A stretch of 64,000 nt of DNA from Legionella maceachernii (lineage in GTDB: Bacteria; Pseudomonadota; Gammaproteobacteria; Legionellales; Legionellaceae). This document shows positions 17,016-25,342 of the stretch, one piece after another. The notes under the pieces are model-generated. The model was not told the origin of the DNA, searched no databases, and saw only the letters and a list, made by a program, of their open reading frames with translations. The DNA is taken from the NCBI RefSeq assembly GCF_900167045.1, contig NZ_FUXJ01000007.1, positions 1-64,000 of the forward strand. Reading direction: 5' to 3'. The position numbers and the translations under genes are program-made. Each line of letters opens with the position of its first letter. Positions within the stretch are counted from its first letter, which is position 1.

Positions 17016-18185
17016 ATGTCGTCGAAAGCAACAATTCAAAAACAAAATTATGAGCGTGTCGCCTGTATTTTCCAAGGGGGAGGTTCCTTGGGCGCGTATC
17101 AGGTAGGGGCTTTTAAGGCGATCATCGAGCGGGGGTATAAACCCAATTTTTACGCGGGTGTTTCTATGGGAGCGATAAATTGCGCCATTATTGCAGGTAA
17201 TCCACCTGAAAAACAATATGAACAATTAATCGCATTTTGGGGATCCCTTTCACCGCGCCTTTGGTCTATCAGCATGAGTAGCATCGAGGAGATTGACTTC
17301 TTAAATTACTTTTACAATCAAACCAGTGCACTGCACGCGCTGTGTTATGGCGTGGAAGGATTTTTTAAACCCCGTATTATTCCGCCTTTGGATTGGTTGT
17401 CCTACTCCTTGGATGAGTTGAGTTATTACGATATTTCTCCTTTGAAGAGCACGCTTGAAAAATTTGTTGATTTTGACCGGATTAATTCAAAAGAATTGGT
17501 ATTATGCCTTGGTGCTGTAAAGGCTTCATCCGGTGAAGTCGTTTATTTTAATAATCAGGAAATTCGAATAGAACCTGAGCATGTCATAGCCAGTTGCTCT
17601 TTGCCCCCAAGCTTTCCCGCAATAAAAATTGAGGATGAATACTATTGGGATGGTGGGGTTTTTGCCAACACGCCTCTTTTTGCTGTAGTTGATCTTGAAC
17701 CTTGTGTCGATACGCTTTGTTTTGCAGTGGATTGTTTCAGTTTGTCTGGCGAATACCCGCAGAACATGGAGCAATTACGTTTGCGCATAAAAAATATTCA
17801 AGCCGCTAGCCGTACGCGCCGTCTCACTGAGGCGCTCACTCGCCGAAGAAATTTGCAAAAAGTGATTAAATTTTTGGGAGAAAAGCTCCCTTTAGAAACT
17901 AAGCGGGAGCCTTATATTCAAAAATTATTGAAACTGGGAGAGGATAAACGATTAAGCGTTGTGCATCTTATTCATGCAGGCTTATCCAATGATAATACAA
18001 CTCGAAGTTATAATTTTTCTCCCGCTGCAATCAGAAATCGTATCCTGGCCGGCTATAAAGAAGCAATTGCTGTGCTTAAAGATCCTCAATGGGAAAATAT
18101 GCCCACAGGAAATGTACCGCCTATTAATTATGGTTTTTGTGCTGAATATTTTGGCGAAAAAAAGAAAAAATCGGACTTGAAATAG
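17016..18185 (+). CDS. Patatin-like phospholipase (DUF3734 type)
   Basis: A 389-residue lipid acyl hydrolase. The oxyanion-hole motif GGGSLGAYQVG is at residues 21-31, the nucleophile elbow GVSMG has Ser50, and the catalytic dyad aspartate is in YYWDGGVFANTP. The C-terminal region (NMEQLRLRIKNIQAASRTRR, then LIHAGLSND and RSYNFSPAAI) is the DUF3734 extension. Legionella encode many patatins, some secreted into host cells. No signal peptide is visible, so secretion by Dot/Icm or a cytoplasmic role are both open. A run of lysines ends the protein. Confidence 0.88.
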   Translation: MSSKATIQKQNYERVACIFQGGGSLGAYQVGAFKAIIERGYKPNFYAGVSMGAINCAIIAGNPPEKQYEQLIAFWGSLSPRLWSISMSSIEEIDFLNYFYNQTSALHALCYGVEGFFKPRIIPPLDWLSYSLDELSYYDISPLKSTLEKFVDFDRINSKELVLCLGAVKASSGEVVYFNNQEIRIEPEHVIASCSLPPSFPAIKIEDEYYWDGGVFANTPLFAVVDLEPCVDTLCFAVDCFSLSGEYPQNMEQLRLRIKNIQAASRTRRLTEALTRRRNLQKVIKFLGEKLPLETKREPYIQKLLKLGEDKRLSVVHLIHAGLSNDNTTRSYNFSPAAIRNRILAGYKEAIAVLKDPQWENMPTGNVPPINYGFCAEYFGEKKKKSDLK

Positions 18186-18455
18186 AGCGGCATTAAGTTG
18201 TTGGCGATACCCCGCATGACGAGTAATGATTGAGCTTCTAAGACGAATCTTGTCCTGTAATGGGAGTTTAATCGCAGTAGGATTCTAGTAACATTCACGG
18301 TGAGAATTACAGGCTTCGACGTTTTTACACACCGGAATGTCCTATTTTGGTCGGTACATTAATTCATTTTGGGTTATTCATTAAAATGCTCATGAACATT
18401 TCACATCAAAATATCTGCTAAAATTTTAGATGATATTTGTAGTTGGTGATGTGAG

Positions 18456-18914
18456 ATGGAAAATTATCCGATCGACACTCTCGATAAAAATATTCTCAAT
18501 GCCTTAATAAAGAATGCGCGTACTCCCTATGCAGAATTAGCCAAAAGCTTTGATGTAAGTCCAGGAACTATCCATGTGAGAATAGAAAAAATGAAACACG
18601 CGGGCATCATTACAGGAGTGTATGCTCAAGTTGATCCAAAGCAATTAGGCTATGATGTGTGTTGTTTCATTGGTATTATTTTAAAAAGGGCAAAAGACTA
18701 TCCCTCCGTGCTGGCTAAATTGAAAAACATGGATGAAGTGGTAGAAGCTTATTACACGACAGGTTCTTACAGTGTTTTTATTAAAGTCATGTGTCGCTCA
18801 ATTGATGCGCTGCAAAAAGTTCTGATTAATAAGATTCAAGCAATCGAGGAAATTCAATCCACGGAAACGTTAATCTCTTTAGAAAATCCCATTTTGCGCA
18901 CAATTACGGCATAA
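18456..18914 (+). CDS. asnC: Lrp/AsnC-family regulator
   Basis: A 152-residue regulator, the same length as E. coli AsnC and very similar along its whole length: NARTPYAELAKSFDVSPGTI in the helix-turn-helix, then CFIGIILKRAKDYPS, EAYYTTGSYSVFIKVMCRSI, DALQKVLINKIQ and EIQSTETLISLENPI. AsnC senses asparagine and controls asparagine synthetase asnA in enterobacteria. No asnA is adjacent here. The only related gene is asnS about 4 kb away, so the target is not evident. Confidence 0.9.
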   Translation: MENYPIDTLDKNILNALIKNARTPYAELAKSFDVSPGTIHVRIEKMKHAGIITGVYAQVDPKQLGYDVCCFIGIILKRAKDYPSVLAKLKNMDEVVEAYYTTGSYSVFIKVMCRSIDALQKVLINKIQAIEEIQSTETLISLENPILRTITA

Positions 18915-19043
18915 ATTGATTTTAAGAAGTCTTGCGTTTAATCCTCTTTTACTAAGAAAAAATAAATGAAGTCAAGACTGGTTTTTTATTATTTATTTGT
19001 TAAGATAGTCAACCCGATAGTCATTTCCATTATCGATAGAGCC

Positions 19044-19184
19044 TGTGGATATCTTTCTCAACTAAAACGTTTTCGAGTTGCTCCTATTTTTTCCATAAAT
19101 TCAAATGTTCCTTACTCAACAAGAGGTTAATGCGTTTATTTGCAATTTTAGTCAAATCCTTTTATCCACAAATTCGGTGGATAA
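19044..19184. promoter_or_regulatory. DnaA-box-like cluster (left)
   Basis: TTATCCACA, the perfect DnaA 9-mer, lies at 19162-19170. TGTGGATAT (19044-19052) and GGTGGATAA (19176-19184) are reverse-orientation copies with one mismatch each. They sit in the 350-base gene-free gap after asnC (18915-19264), where no other signal was seen. A second cluster lies at 20432-20489. Confidence 0.5.
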
Positions 19185-19264
19185 CTCTGTGTATACACTG
19201 TCAAATAGCTTATAAAAAAAGGAGGTGACTGAAATGTTTAGGATTTCTACATTGCTCTTTTAAA

Positions 19265-20308
19265 TTAAAGCGATTGAGATTTTATATGAGTCATCCAATC
19301 CAAAATTTGAGGCCATAGTTGTTGGTGAGCGAGCGGAGAAACAAGAGGACCTAAATGCTGAAGCATTGGGCCGCAATCGGCTTGATAGACGAGCATTTCG
19401 AGGGGTTGCGTTTGAGCAGATTGAAGGCCTTTAATCAATGAGTCAGGAGGGACAACACCGCCAATAGGGTTAATAATAGCCAAAGTAGGAGAGCGTAATT
19501 GGGCCAGACTGGTATAGCGGTTGCCGATTTTAAGATTGCCTTTAAGAAAGGCGTTTTTACGAAAAAGCTGCTCCACAATGTCTTCAAAAAGGTGCCAGGG
19601 TAAAGAAGATTCATCATGGGCCCAACGATTAACATGGATATGAATTTCCAATGCTTTAGGATTGAATGAACAAGCGACTAAATCAGATAACGTTTGAAAA
19701 TGAAAAATTTCCGGTGCTGCGGCTAAACATAAGAGATTAATGAATGTGCCTGGGACCGCATTCCCCGCCAAAGAGTGAAATATTTTCACATCAGGAATTT
19801 TTGCTATAGCCTTCGCCAAAGGCCCTCCCTCTTCACCAAAAGCAAGAGGAGAGTCCACTAACACTAAAGCATACACTTTCTCGGGAAACAAAGTAGCAAA
19901 AATGGTTGCAAAGGTACCTCCTAAGGAATGACCTAATAATATGGGCGCTTGGCAATGGGTGTTGACTTTAATTGCTTCGACAGCAGCCAGCGGCAAAAGC
20001 TGAGCATATTCCTTTAAACCAAAGTCTTGTTGAGGAGGAGTAGTCCACTCCAAGAGAAAAACTTGCCTGCTTTGCTCTAGGCAGCGACGTATCACGCTGA
20101 CATCGGGAATGAGATCCCAAATATAGGCGCGCTTAAAGGGGGCTGGAATGATAAGAATAGGAGAGCCGGATGTCTTTTTCCCCTCATATTTTCTAAGCCT
20201 TGCTCCCTCAAAAGTCGCAATAATTTGATAAGGGGCTTCATGGGGTCCAAAGCCCATGCTGTCTAAAATATTTCCAAAATGGCGTCGCGCATCATCAATC
20301 CATTCCAT
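19265..20308 (-). CDS. PhaC-like alpha/beta hydrolase
   Basis: A 347-residue alpha/beta hydrolase resembling polyhydroxyalkanoate synthase cores: PILIIPAPFKRAYIWDLIPD and SRQVFLLEWTTP follow the PhaC pattern. The nucleophile elbow is GHSLGG, with Ser where PhaC enzymes use Cys. A late aspartate region and His (QHLGPLVSP) are present. It lacks the long N-terminal domain of type I PhaC. It may be a short PHA-related hydrolase, an acyltransferase or a depolymerase. It stands alone between two DnaA-box-like clusters. Confidence 0.65.
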   Translation of the reverse strand: MEWIDDARRHFGNILDSMGFGPHEAPYQIIATFEGARLRKYEGKKTSGSPILIIPAPFKRAYIWDLIPDVSVIRRCLEQSRQVFLLEWTTPPQQDFGLKEYAQLLPLAAVEAIKVNTHCQAPILLGHSLGGTFATIFATLFPEKVYALVLVDSPLAFGEEGGPLAKAIAKIPDVKIFHSLAGNAVPGTFINLLCLAAAPEIFHFQTLSDLVACSFNPKALEIHIHVNRWAHDESSLPWHLFEDIVEQLFRKNAFLKGNLKIGNRYTSLAQLRSPTLAIINPIGGVVPPDSLIKGLQSAQTQPLEMLVYQADCGPMLQHLGPLVSPLAHQQLWPQILDWMTHIKSQSL

Positions 20309-20431
20309 TTTAAGTTCCCTAATTTAGCGTCATTCTTGCTTTATGCATCCGCTGAGCGTGAATAGCAGCGGTTTCTTTTATCAATCCTATTTATTAAAAA
20401 TATCACATCTCTAAATCCTTTGAGAAAGAAA

Positions 20432-20489
20432 TTTTCCACAGAATCTGTGGATAACTGTGTGCATTGCCTGATAATGACTGTGTGGATTA
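20432..20489. promoter_or_regulatory. DnaA-box-like cluster (right)
   Basis: A perfect DnaA box in reverse orientation, TGTGGATAA, lies at 20446-20454. TTTTCCACA (20432-20440) and TGTGGATTA (20481-20489) each differ by one base. The cluster sits between the divergent PhaC-like gene and lolC, so it could regulate either gene or titrate DnaA. Confidence 0.5.
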
Positions 20490-20584
20490 TCGGATCGGCT
20501 TGCTTATATATTCGAAAAATGAATTAGCTATATCTTGCCAAGCGGAATTTAACTACAATAGATCTTTTACAAATTACATTCCTT

Positions 20585-21829
20585 ATGTTTAAGCCACTGG
20601 CACTTTATATTGGATTACGCTATACCCGAGCAAAAAAACGAAATCATTTCGTTTCCTTCATTTCGTTAAGCTCCATGTTAGGGATTGGGCTTGGCGTCAT
20701 GGTATTAATTACTGTGCTCTCGGTCATGAATGGTTTTGATGACGAAATTCATAAGCGCTTTTTTGGAATGGCGCCAGAGATTACGGTAAGTGGTCGAGAT
20801 GGTAAAATTGTCGATTGGCAGCCGCTACTCAATGAGCTTAAACACACCCCAGGGGTGATCGCTGTTGCACCCTACATTGGTGGACAAGGCTTGCTTACTC
20901 ACGAAGGCCAGGTATTACCTATTGTACTCACGGGGGTTGATCCCGAACAAGAACAAGCCATAACGCACATACAAGATAAGTTACTGATGGGGGATATTGC
21001 TGATTTGCAGCATTTTGGCATTCTCCTTGGCCGTAACCTTGCTGACAGCTTAGGGGTTATGGTAGGGGACAAAGTGACCATCATGATTCCTCAAGCAACA
21101 ATCACCCCAACTGGAATGATTCCCCGTTTTAAACGCTTTACGGTGGCTGGAGTATTCTCCGCAGGGACTGGGTTTAATTTTGATGCAAAACTTGCTTTCA
21201 TTAATTTGGCTGATGCCCAAAAACTCATGCAACTAGGGGATGCAGTAACTGGGCTAAAAATGAAAATTACTAATATTTATGATGCGCCTAAACTCTCAGA
21301 ACACTTAGCTGCTCGCTTGGGTGAACAATATGAAGTGGGTAACTGGACACAGCAATTTGGTCCTTTCTTTCACGCGGTTAAAATGGAAAAGACCATGATG
21401 TTTTTGATATTGCTATTAATTATTGCTGTGGCTGCTTTCAATTTAGTTTCCTCTTTAGTGATGGTGGTGAATGATAAGCAATCTGAAATCGCTATTTTAA
21501 GAACGATTGGTGCCACACCATCCACGATTCTTTGGATATTTATTGTGCAAGGAATGATGGTAGGAATAGTTGGAACTCTATTGGGGTTAATTGGTGGAAT
21601 TATTTTGGCCTCGAATGCGACCTCCATCGTTAATTTTCTGCAGTCTATCTTCCATACTCAACTCCTTTCCTCAAACGTGTATTTTGTCGATTATTTACCC
21701 TCAAAAATCATGATGAGTGATTTAGGGAAAATTTGTGTTGCTGCTTTATTAATGAGTTTTATTGCGACCATTTATCCGGCTTGGCGTGCCTCAAAAACCG
21801 TGATAGCGGAGGCTTTGCACTATGAGTGA
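20585..21829 (+). CDS. lolC: Lipoprotein-releasing ABC transporter permease
   Basis: A 414-residue inner-membrane protein of the LolC/LolE family, which extracts lipoproteins from the inner membrane and hands them to LolA. The N-terminal block [20 protein letters not shown] leads into the first membrane helix. A large periplasmic MacB-like domain follows, then three C-terminal helices with [20 protein letters not shown] and a final [18 protein letters not shown]. It overlaps lolD by 8 bases. No lolE follows lolD, so the complex may be a homodimer of this permease or the second permease may be elsewhere. Confidence 0.92.
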   Translation: MFKPLALYIGLRYTRAKKRNHFVSFISLSSMLGIGLGVMVLITVLSVMNGFDDEIHKRFFGMAPEITVSGRDGKIVDWQPLLNELKHTPGVIAVAPYIGGQGLLTHEGQVLPIVLTGVDPEQEQAITHIQDKLLMGDIADLQHFGILLGRNLADSLGVMVGDKVTIMIPQATITPTGMIPRFKRFTVAGVFSAGTGFNFDAKLAFINLADAQKLMQLGDAVTGLKMKITNIYDAPKLSEHLAARLGEQYEVGNWTQQFGPFFHAVKMEKTMMFLILLLIIAVAAFNLVSSLVMVVNDKQSEIAILRTIGATPSTILWIFIVQGMMVGIVGTLLGLIGGIILASNATSIVNFLQSIFHTQLLSSNVYFVDYLPSKIMMSDLGKICVAALLMSFIATIYPAWRASKTVIAEALHYE

Positions 21830-22496
21830 TCTTATTTTTGATTGTCAAAATCTAGGTAAAACCTATCATGACGGGACTGAAGCAGTTGAGGTATTGAAAG
21901 GCATTAATTTTACCATTCGCCGTGGGGAGCGTATTGCTATTATTGGGCCTTCTGGATCGGGAAAAAGCACCTTATTGCATTTGTTGGGGGGGTTGGATAG
22001 ACCGAGCACTGGAAGATTATTAATTCAAGATGTCAACTGGCAAGCACTCTCCGAAAAACAACGATGTAAGCTGCGCAATAAAGAATTAGGATTTGTCTAT
22101 CAATTTCACCATTTATTACCTGAGTTCACTGCTTTGGAAAATGTGTGCATGCCGTTACTATTGGCAAATAAATCCGTTGCTGAAGCCCAAAAACAGGCGA
22201 AAATGGTCTTAGACCAAGTTGGCTTAGCGCACCGTTTAGGACATAAGCCTGCACAACTTTCAGGCGGAGAGCGCCAACGCGTTGCTATCGCTAGAGCTTT
22301 AGTGCATGAACCTCGGTGTGTTTTGGCGGATGAACCCACAGGCAATTTAGATAATGCCACTGCGTTAAAAGTGTTTGATCTTATGCTTGGTTTGAATGAA
22401 CACTTAAAAACAGCGCTGGTTATTGTGACCCACGATCAACAATTAGCCGCACGCATGGATAAAACATTAACCATTCAAGACGGGTATCTGACTTAG
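21822..22496 (+). CDS. lolD: Lipoprotein-releasing ABC transporter ATPase
   Basis: A 224-residue ABC ATPase that powers lipoprotein release. Walker A is GPSGSGKST, the signature is [15 protein letters not shown], Walker B is [12 protein letters not shown], and the switch His is in VTHDQ. The [17 protein letters not shown]-terminus and [18 protein letters not shown] are characteristic of LolD. The start overlaps the lolC stop by 8 bases, indicating translational coupling. The gene converges with asnS, with a hairpin between. Confidence 0.95.
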   Translation: MSDLIFDCQNLGKTYHDGTEAVEVLKGINFTIRRGERIAIIGPSGSGKSTLLHLLGGLDRPSTGRLLIQDVNWQALSEKQRCKLRNKELGFVYQFHHLLPEFTALENVCMPLLLANKSVAEAQKQAKMVLDQVGLAHRLGHKPAQLSGGERQRVAIARALVHEPRCVLADEPTGNLDNATALKVFDLMLGLNEHLKTALVIVTHDQQLAARMDKTLTIQDGYLT

Positions 22497-22608
22497 CTTA
22501 AGTAGGTTGAGTAAATGCAGGATACCATAAACACAGATAGTCTAAAGAGTGTAAAAAGAGATACAGTCTTAGAATAGGAAGATGAAATACAGCAGAAATT
22601 GTAGTGAG

Positions 22609-22636
22609 GTAGCCTGGGTGTTTGCACCCGGGCTAC
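22609..22636. terminator. Hairpin between convergent lolD and asnS
   Basis: Twelve-base arms (22609-22620 and 22625-22636, one mismatch, loop tttg) with a GC-rich core. The hairpin sits between the two stop codons and could end transcription from both sides. There is no flanking T tract. The cctgggtg/cacccggg core resembles dispersed REP-like hairpins. Confidence 0.5.
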
Positions 22637-22658
22637 AGGCTAATTTGGATTAAGGGAT

Positions 22659-24062
22659 TTAATAATCCGCATGACCGGGAGTCCGTGGGAAAGGTATCAC
22701 ATCACGCACATTGCTAACTCCGGTAACGTAACTGATTAATCGCTCAAATCCTAAACCAAAACCGGCGTGCGGAACTGTGCCATAGCGACGCAAATCCCTG
22801 TACCATTGATAACTTTCTTTATTTAAATTGCATTCATCCATGCGTTTATCAAGAATTTCTAGGCGTTCTTCGCGTTGGCTACCGCCAATAATTTCTCCGA
22901 TTCCGGGGGCTAATACATCCATCGCGGCAACTGTTTTTCCATCCTCATTTAAGCGCATATAAAATCCTTTAATGTCTTTGGGGTAGTCGGTAAGAATAAC
23001 TGGTTTTTTGCAAAGTTCTTCTGCGAGGTAGCGCTCGTGTTCTGATTGCAAATCGAGTCCCCAGCTCACTGGAAATTCAAATTGATGATCAGCATTCTCC
23101 AGCGCTTTAATGGCATCAGTGTAAGACATGATTTCAAAATCAGAGGCAACGATGTGTTCTAGGCGCTCGATACACCCCGGTGCCACAAATTGATTGAAGA
23201 AATTCATGTCATCCGCGCGCTCTTCTAAAACGGTTTTACAAAGATGACGCAGCATGGTTTGGCTGAGTTCGCAAATGTCGTTCAAGGTCGCAAAAGCGAC
23301 TTCAGGTTCAATCATCCAGAATTCGGCTAAATGCCTGCTTGTATTCGAATTTTCGGCACGAAAAGTAGGGCCAAATGTGTACACTTTTGACATTGCCAAA
23401 CAATAGGCTTCCACATTTAATTGGCCTGAAACCGTCAGGAATGCTTCGCGTCCAAAGAAATCTCGAGAGAAATCAATTTGGCCTTGTGGTGTTTTAGGAA
23501 TATTAAATAGATCGAGAGTGCTGACTCGAAACATTTCACCCGCCCCTTCGCAATCGCTTGAGGTGATAATGGGGGTATGAATCCAAAAATAGCCTCGTTC
23601 ACTGAAAAACTGGTGTACTGCCTGAGCCAAACAGTGACGAATGCGAGTGACTGCGCTGATAGTATTAGTCCGTGGACGTAAGTGTGCAACCTCGCGCAAA
23701 AACTCAAGGGTATGGCGCTTTGCTTGAATGGGATAACTGTCAGGATTTTCCACCCAGCCAACCACCTCAATTGTCTCAGCTTGAATTTCAAACGACTGAC
23801 CTTTACCTTGTGATAAAACGAGTTTACCTGACGCGATAATGGCGCACCCTGTAGTGAGTTTAAGGATTTCTTGGTGGTAATTGGACAAATGTTCAGTGGC
23901 TATAATTTGAATGGGCGCAAAACAAGAGCCATCATGTAAGCTAATAAACGATAAACCTGCCTTTGAATCTCGACGCGTTTTAATCCAGCCGCGCACGGTG
24001 ACTGTTTCATCAACAGGAATTTCACCCTCTAAGCATTGTTTTACTGTGTAGACCTCTGTCAT
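22659..24062 (-). CDS. asnS: Asparagine--tRNA ligase
   Basis: A 467-residue class IIb aminoacyl-tRNA synthetase. The N-terminal OB-fold anticodon-binding domain has [20 protein letters not shown]. Motif 2 is [21 protein letters not shown], with the Asn-type 'TSRHLAEF'. Motif 3 is [15 protein letters not shown] near the end, followed by the terminal [12 protein letters not shown]. The length matches bacterial AsnRS. The start at 24062 has GGAG seven bases upstream; a longer frame reaches 24074. Confidence 0.96.
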   Translation of the reverse strand: MTEVYTVKQCLEGEIPVDETVTVRGWIKTRRDSKAGLSFISLHDGSCFAPIQIIATEHLSNYHQEILKLTTGCAIIASGKLVLSQGKGQSFEIQAETIEVVGWVENPDSYPIQAKRHTLEFLREVAHLRPRTNTISAVTRIRHCLAQAVHQFFSERGYFWIHTPIITSSDCEGAGEMFRVSTLDLFNIPKTPQGQIDFSRDFFGREAFLTVSGQLNVEAYCLAMSKVYTFGPTFRAENSNTSRHLAEFWMIEPEVAFATLNDICELSQTMLRHLCKTVLEERADDMNFFNQFVAPGCIERLEHIVASDFEIMSYTDAIKALENADHQFEFPVSWGLDLQSEHERYLAEELCKKPVILTDYPKDIKGFYMRLNEDGKTVAAMDVLAPGIGEIIGGSQREERLEILDKRMDECNLNKESYQWYRDLRRYGTVPHAGFGLGFERLISYVTGVSNVRDVIPFPRTPGHADY

Positions 24063-24184
24063 GATGTACTCCAAAATAAGCTGCTGTATTTATACCTAAG
24101 ATACTTCCTGGGTATTATTACATATAATGTAAACAGGGGATAAAACTTTGGATAATACACCAAATAAAATCAATGGGGGAACAT

Positions 24185-24736
24185 ATGCTGCGGAGAGTTA
24201 AATTATTTTTTATGATTATGCTGCCGGTTTACTCATTTGCTGAAGATACTGAATTAAAATTATACCGTCCTTTTGCAGATGGCACTCCAGTGGTGATTAA
24301 AGAAGTAATTCCCGGGCAATGCTGGCAGCAATCTCAGCGCATCAGAAGAGAAGATGCTTGGCGCTGTGTTGCTGCTAACAAAGTTTATGATCCTTGTTTC
24401 GTGAAAGAGTACGGATCCCATAAAGAGGCGGTATGCCCTCAGTCCCCCTGGGTTGGGGAGAGTGTGCAAATTAATTTGTCCACACCGGTAGATAATAGTC
24501 AAAATGTCCCGTTGGATATGGCTGAAGCTTATCCTTGGGCTGTTGAATTAACGACGGGTGAAAAATGCCAGGCAGTGGATGATGGAGCAGTTTATGATGG
24601 GATGAAAGTACATTATCAATGTAATAGTCAAACACTTTTGATTGGAAGCGTACAACGCTGCGAAGCAAAATGGAGTATTTTACAGCGAAATGCCAGTGGA
24701 ATCTCCACTGCATTAGTGGCAAAAGCCTGGTTCTAA
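24185..24736 (+). CDS. Exported protein, unknown
   Basis: A 183-residue protein with a short signal peptide (RRVKLFFMIMLPVYSFA, cleavage likely before EDTEL). Six cysteines lie in the mature part (GQCWQQ, AWRCVA, DPCFVKE, AVCPQSP, EKCQAV, YQCNSQ), with one more in QRCEAKW, suggesting disulfide bonds in the periplasm. I do not recognise a family. The start at 24185 is chosen because ggggga precedes it; an in-frame ATG at 24173 lies within that Shine-Dalgarno stretch. It is divergent from asnS. Confidence 0.65.
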   Translation: MLRRVKLFFMIMLPVYSFAEDTELKLYRPFADGTPVVIKEVIPGQCWQQSQRIRREDAWRCVAANKVYDPCFVKEYGSHKEAVCPQSPWVGESVQINLSTPVDNSQNVPLDMAEAYPWAVELTTGEKCQAVDDGAVYDGMKVHYQCNSQTLLIGSVQRCEAKWSILQRNASGISTALVAKAWF

Positions 24737-24806
24737 TATACTAAAAAATAGATCAGATTAAATCGACTATAATTGAATTAAGGGCAGTTCGTTTAAGGAA
24801 AAACAA

Positions 24807-25211
24807 ATGAACGAAATTCATCTTCATTCTCTCATCCTAGCCCAGATTATCGGGCTCTATTTATTAATCATGGCCATTATTATGCTAATGAGACGAGGGC
24901 CGTACCTTGCGTTTGTCGAAAAACTCCAGCCTTCTTCTGGGGTTATTATTATGACCTCTTCATTGGCGCTTATTATCGGACTATTTTTAATTGTGATTCA
25001 CAATCGCTGGACATTTGCGCCTGACGTTGTCATTACAATTTTAGGGTGGTTGATAACGATTAAATCCATTTTATGGTTAGCTATCCCTGAGAAAATGGTC
25101 ACTTATGTGAGAGCAGCTTATGAAACGAACTGGTATTATTTTATCGTAGCTCTGATCGCTATTATTGCTATTTTTCTTATAACCATAGGCTTCTATCCTT
25201 TTATGAAGTAA
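24807..25211 (+). CDS. Small four-helix membrane protein, unknown
   Basis: A 134-residue protein with four hydrophobic segments: LILAQIIGLYLLIMAIIML, VIIMTSSLALIIGLFLIVI, VVITILGWLITIKSILWLAI, and FIVALIAIIAIFLITIGFYP. It is an inner-membrane protein without a recognised catalytic motif. It follows the exported protein in the same direction with a 70-base gap. Confidence 0.65.
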   Translation: MNEIHLHSLILAQIIGLYLLIMAIIMLMRRGPYLAFVEKLQPSSGVIIMTSSLALIIGLFLIVIHNRWTFAPDVVITILGWLITIKSILWLAIPEKMVTYVRAAYETNWYYFIVALIAIIAIFLITIGFYPFMK

Positions 25212-25342
25212 TTGCGAAGTAATCCGCTGGAATTTATTTTAAATAGTGATTGATTTGATGTGACCAAGCTGCGTAATAAACAGTGGTTCTAATTTATCCA
25301 GAGTATAGGTATAATCGCCCGCTTTTTTAAGCGGAAATTCAG

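Noticed and set aside
19044-20489. Chromosomal origin oriC
   Set aside because: DnaA-box-like sites are present, but there is no dnaA, dnaN, gidA or AT-rich 13-mer array.
25310-25334. Strong regulated promoter before the 956-residue gene
   Set aside because: The TATAAT is good but no -35 hexamer fits at 16-18 bases, so it was mentioned only in the gene entry.
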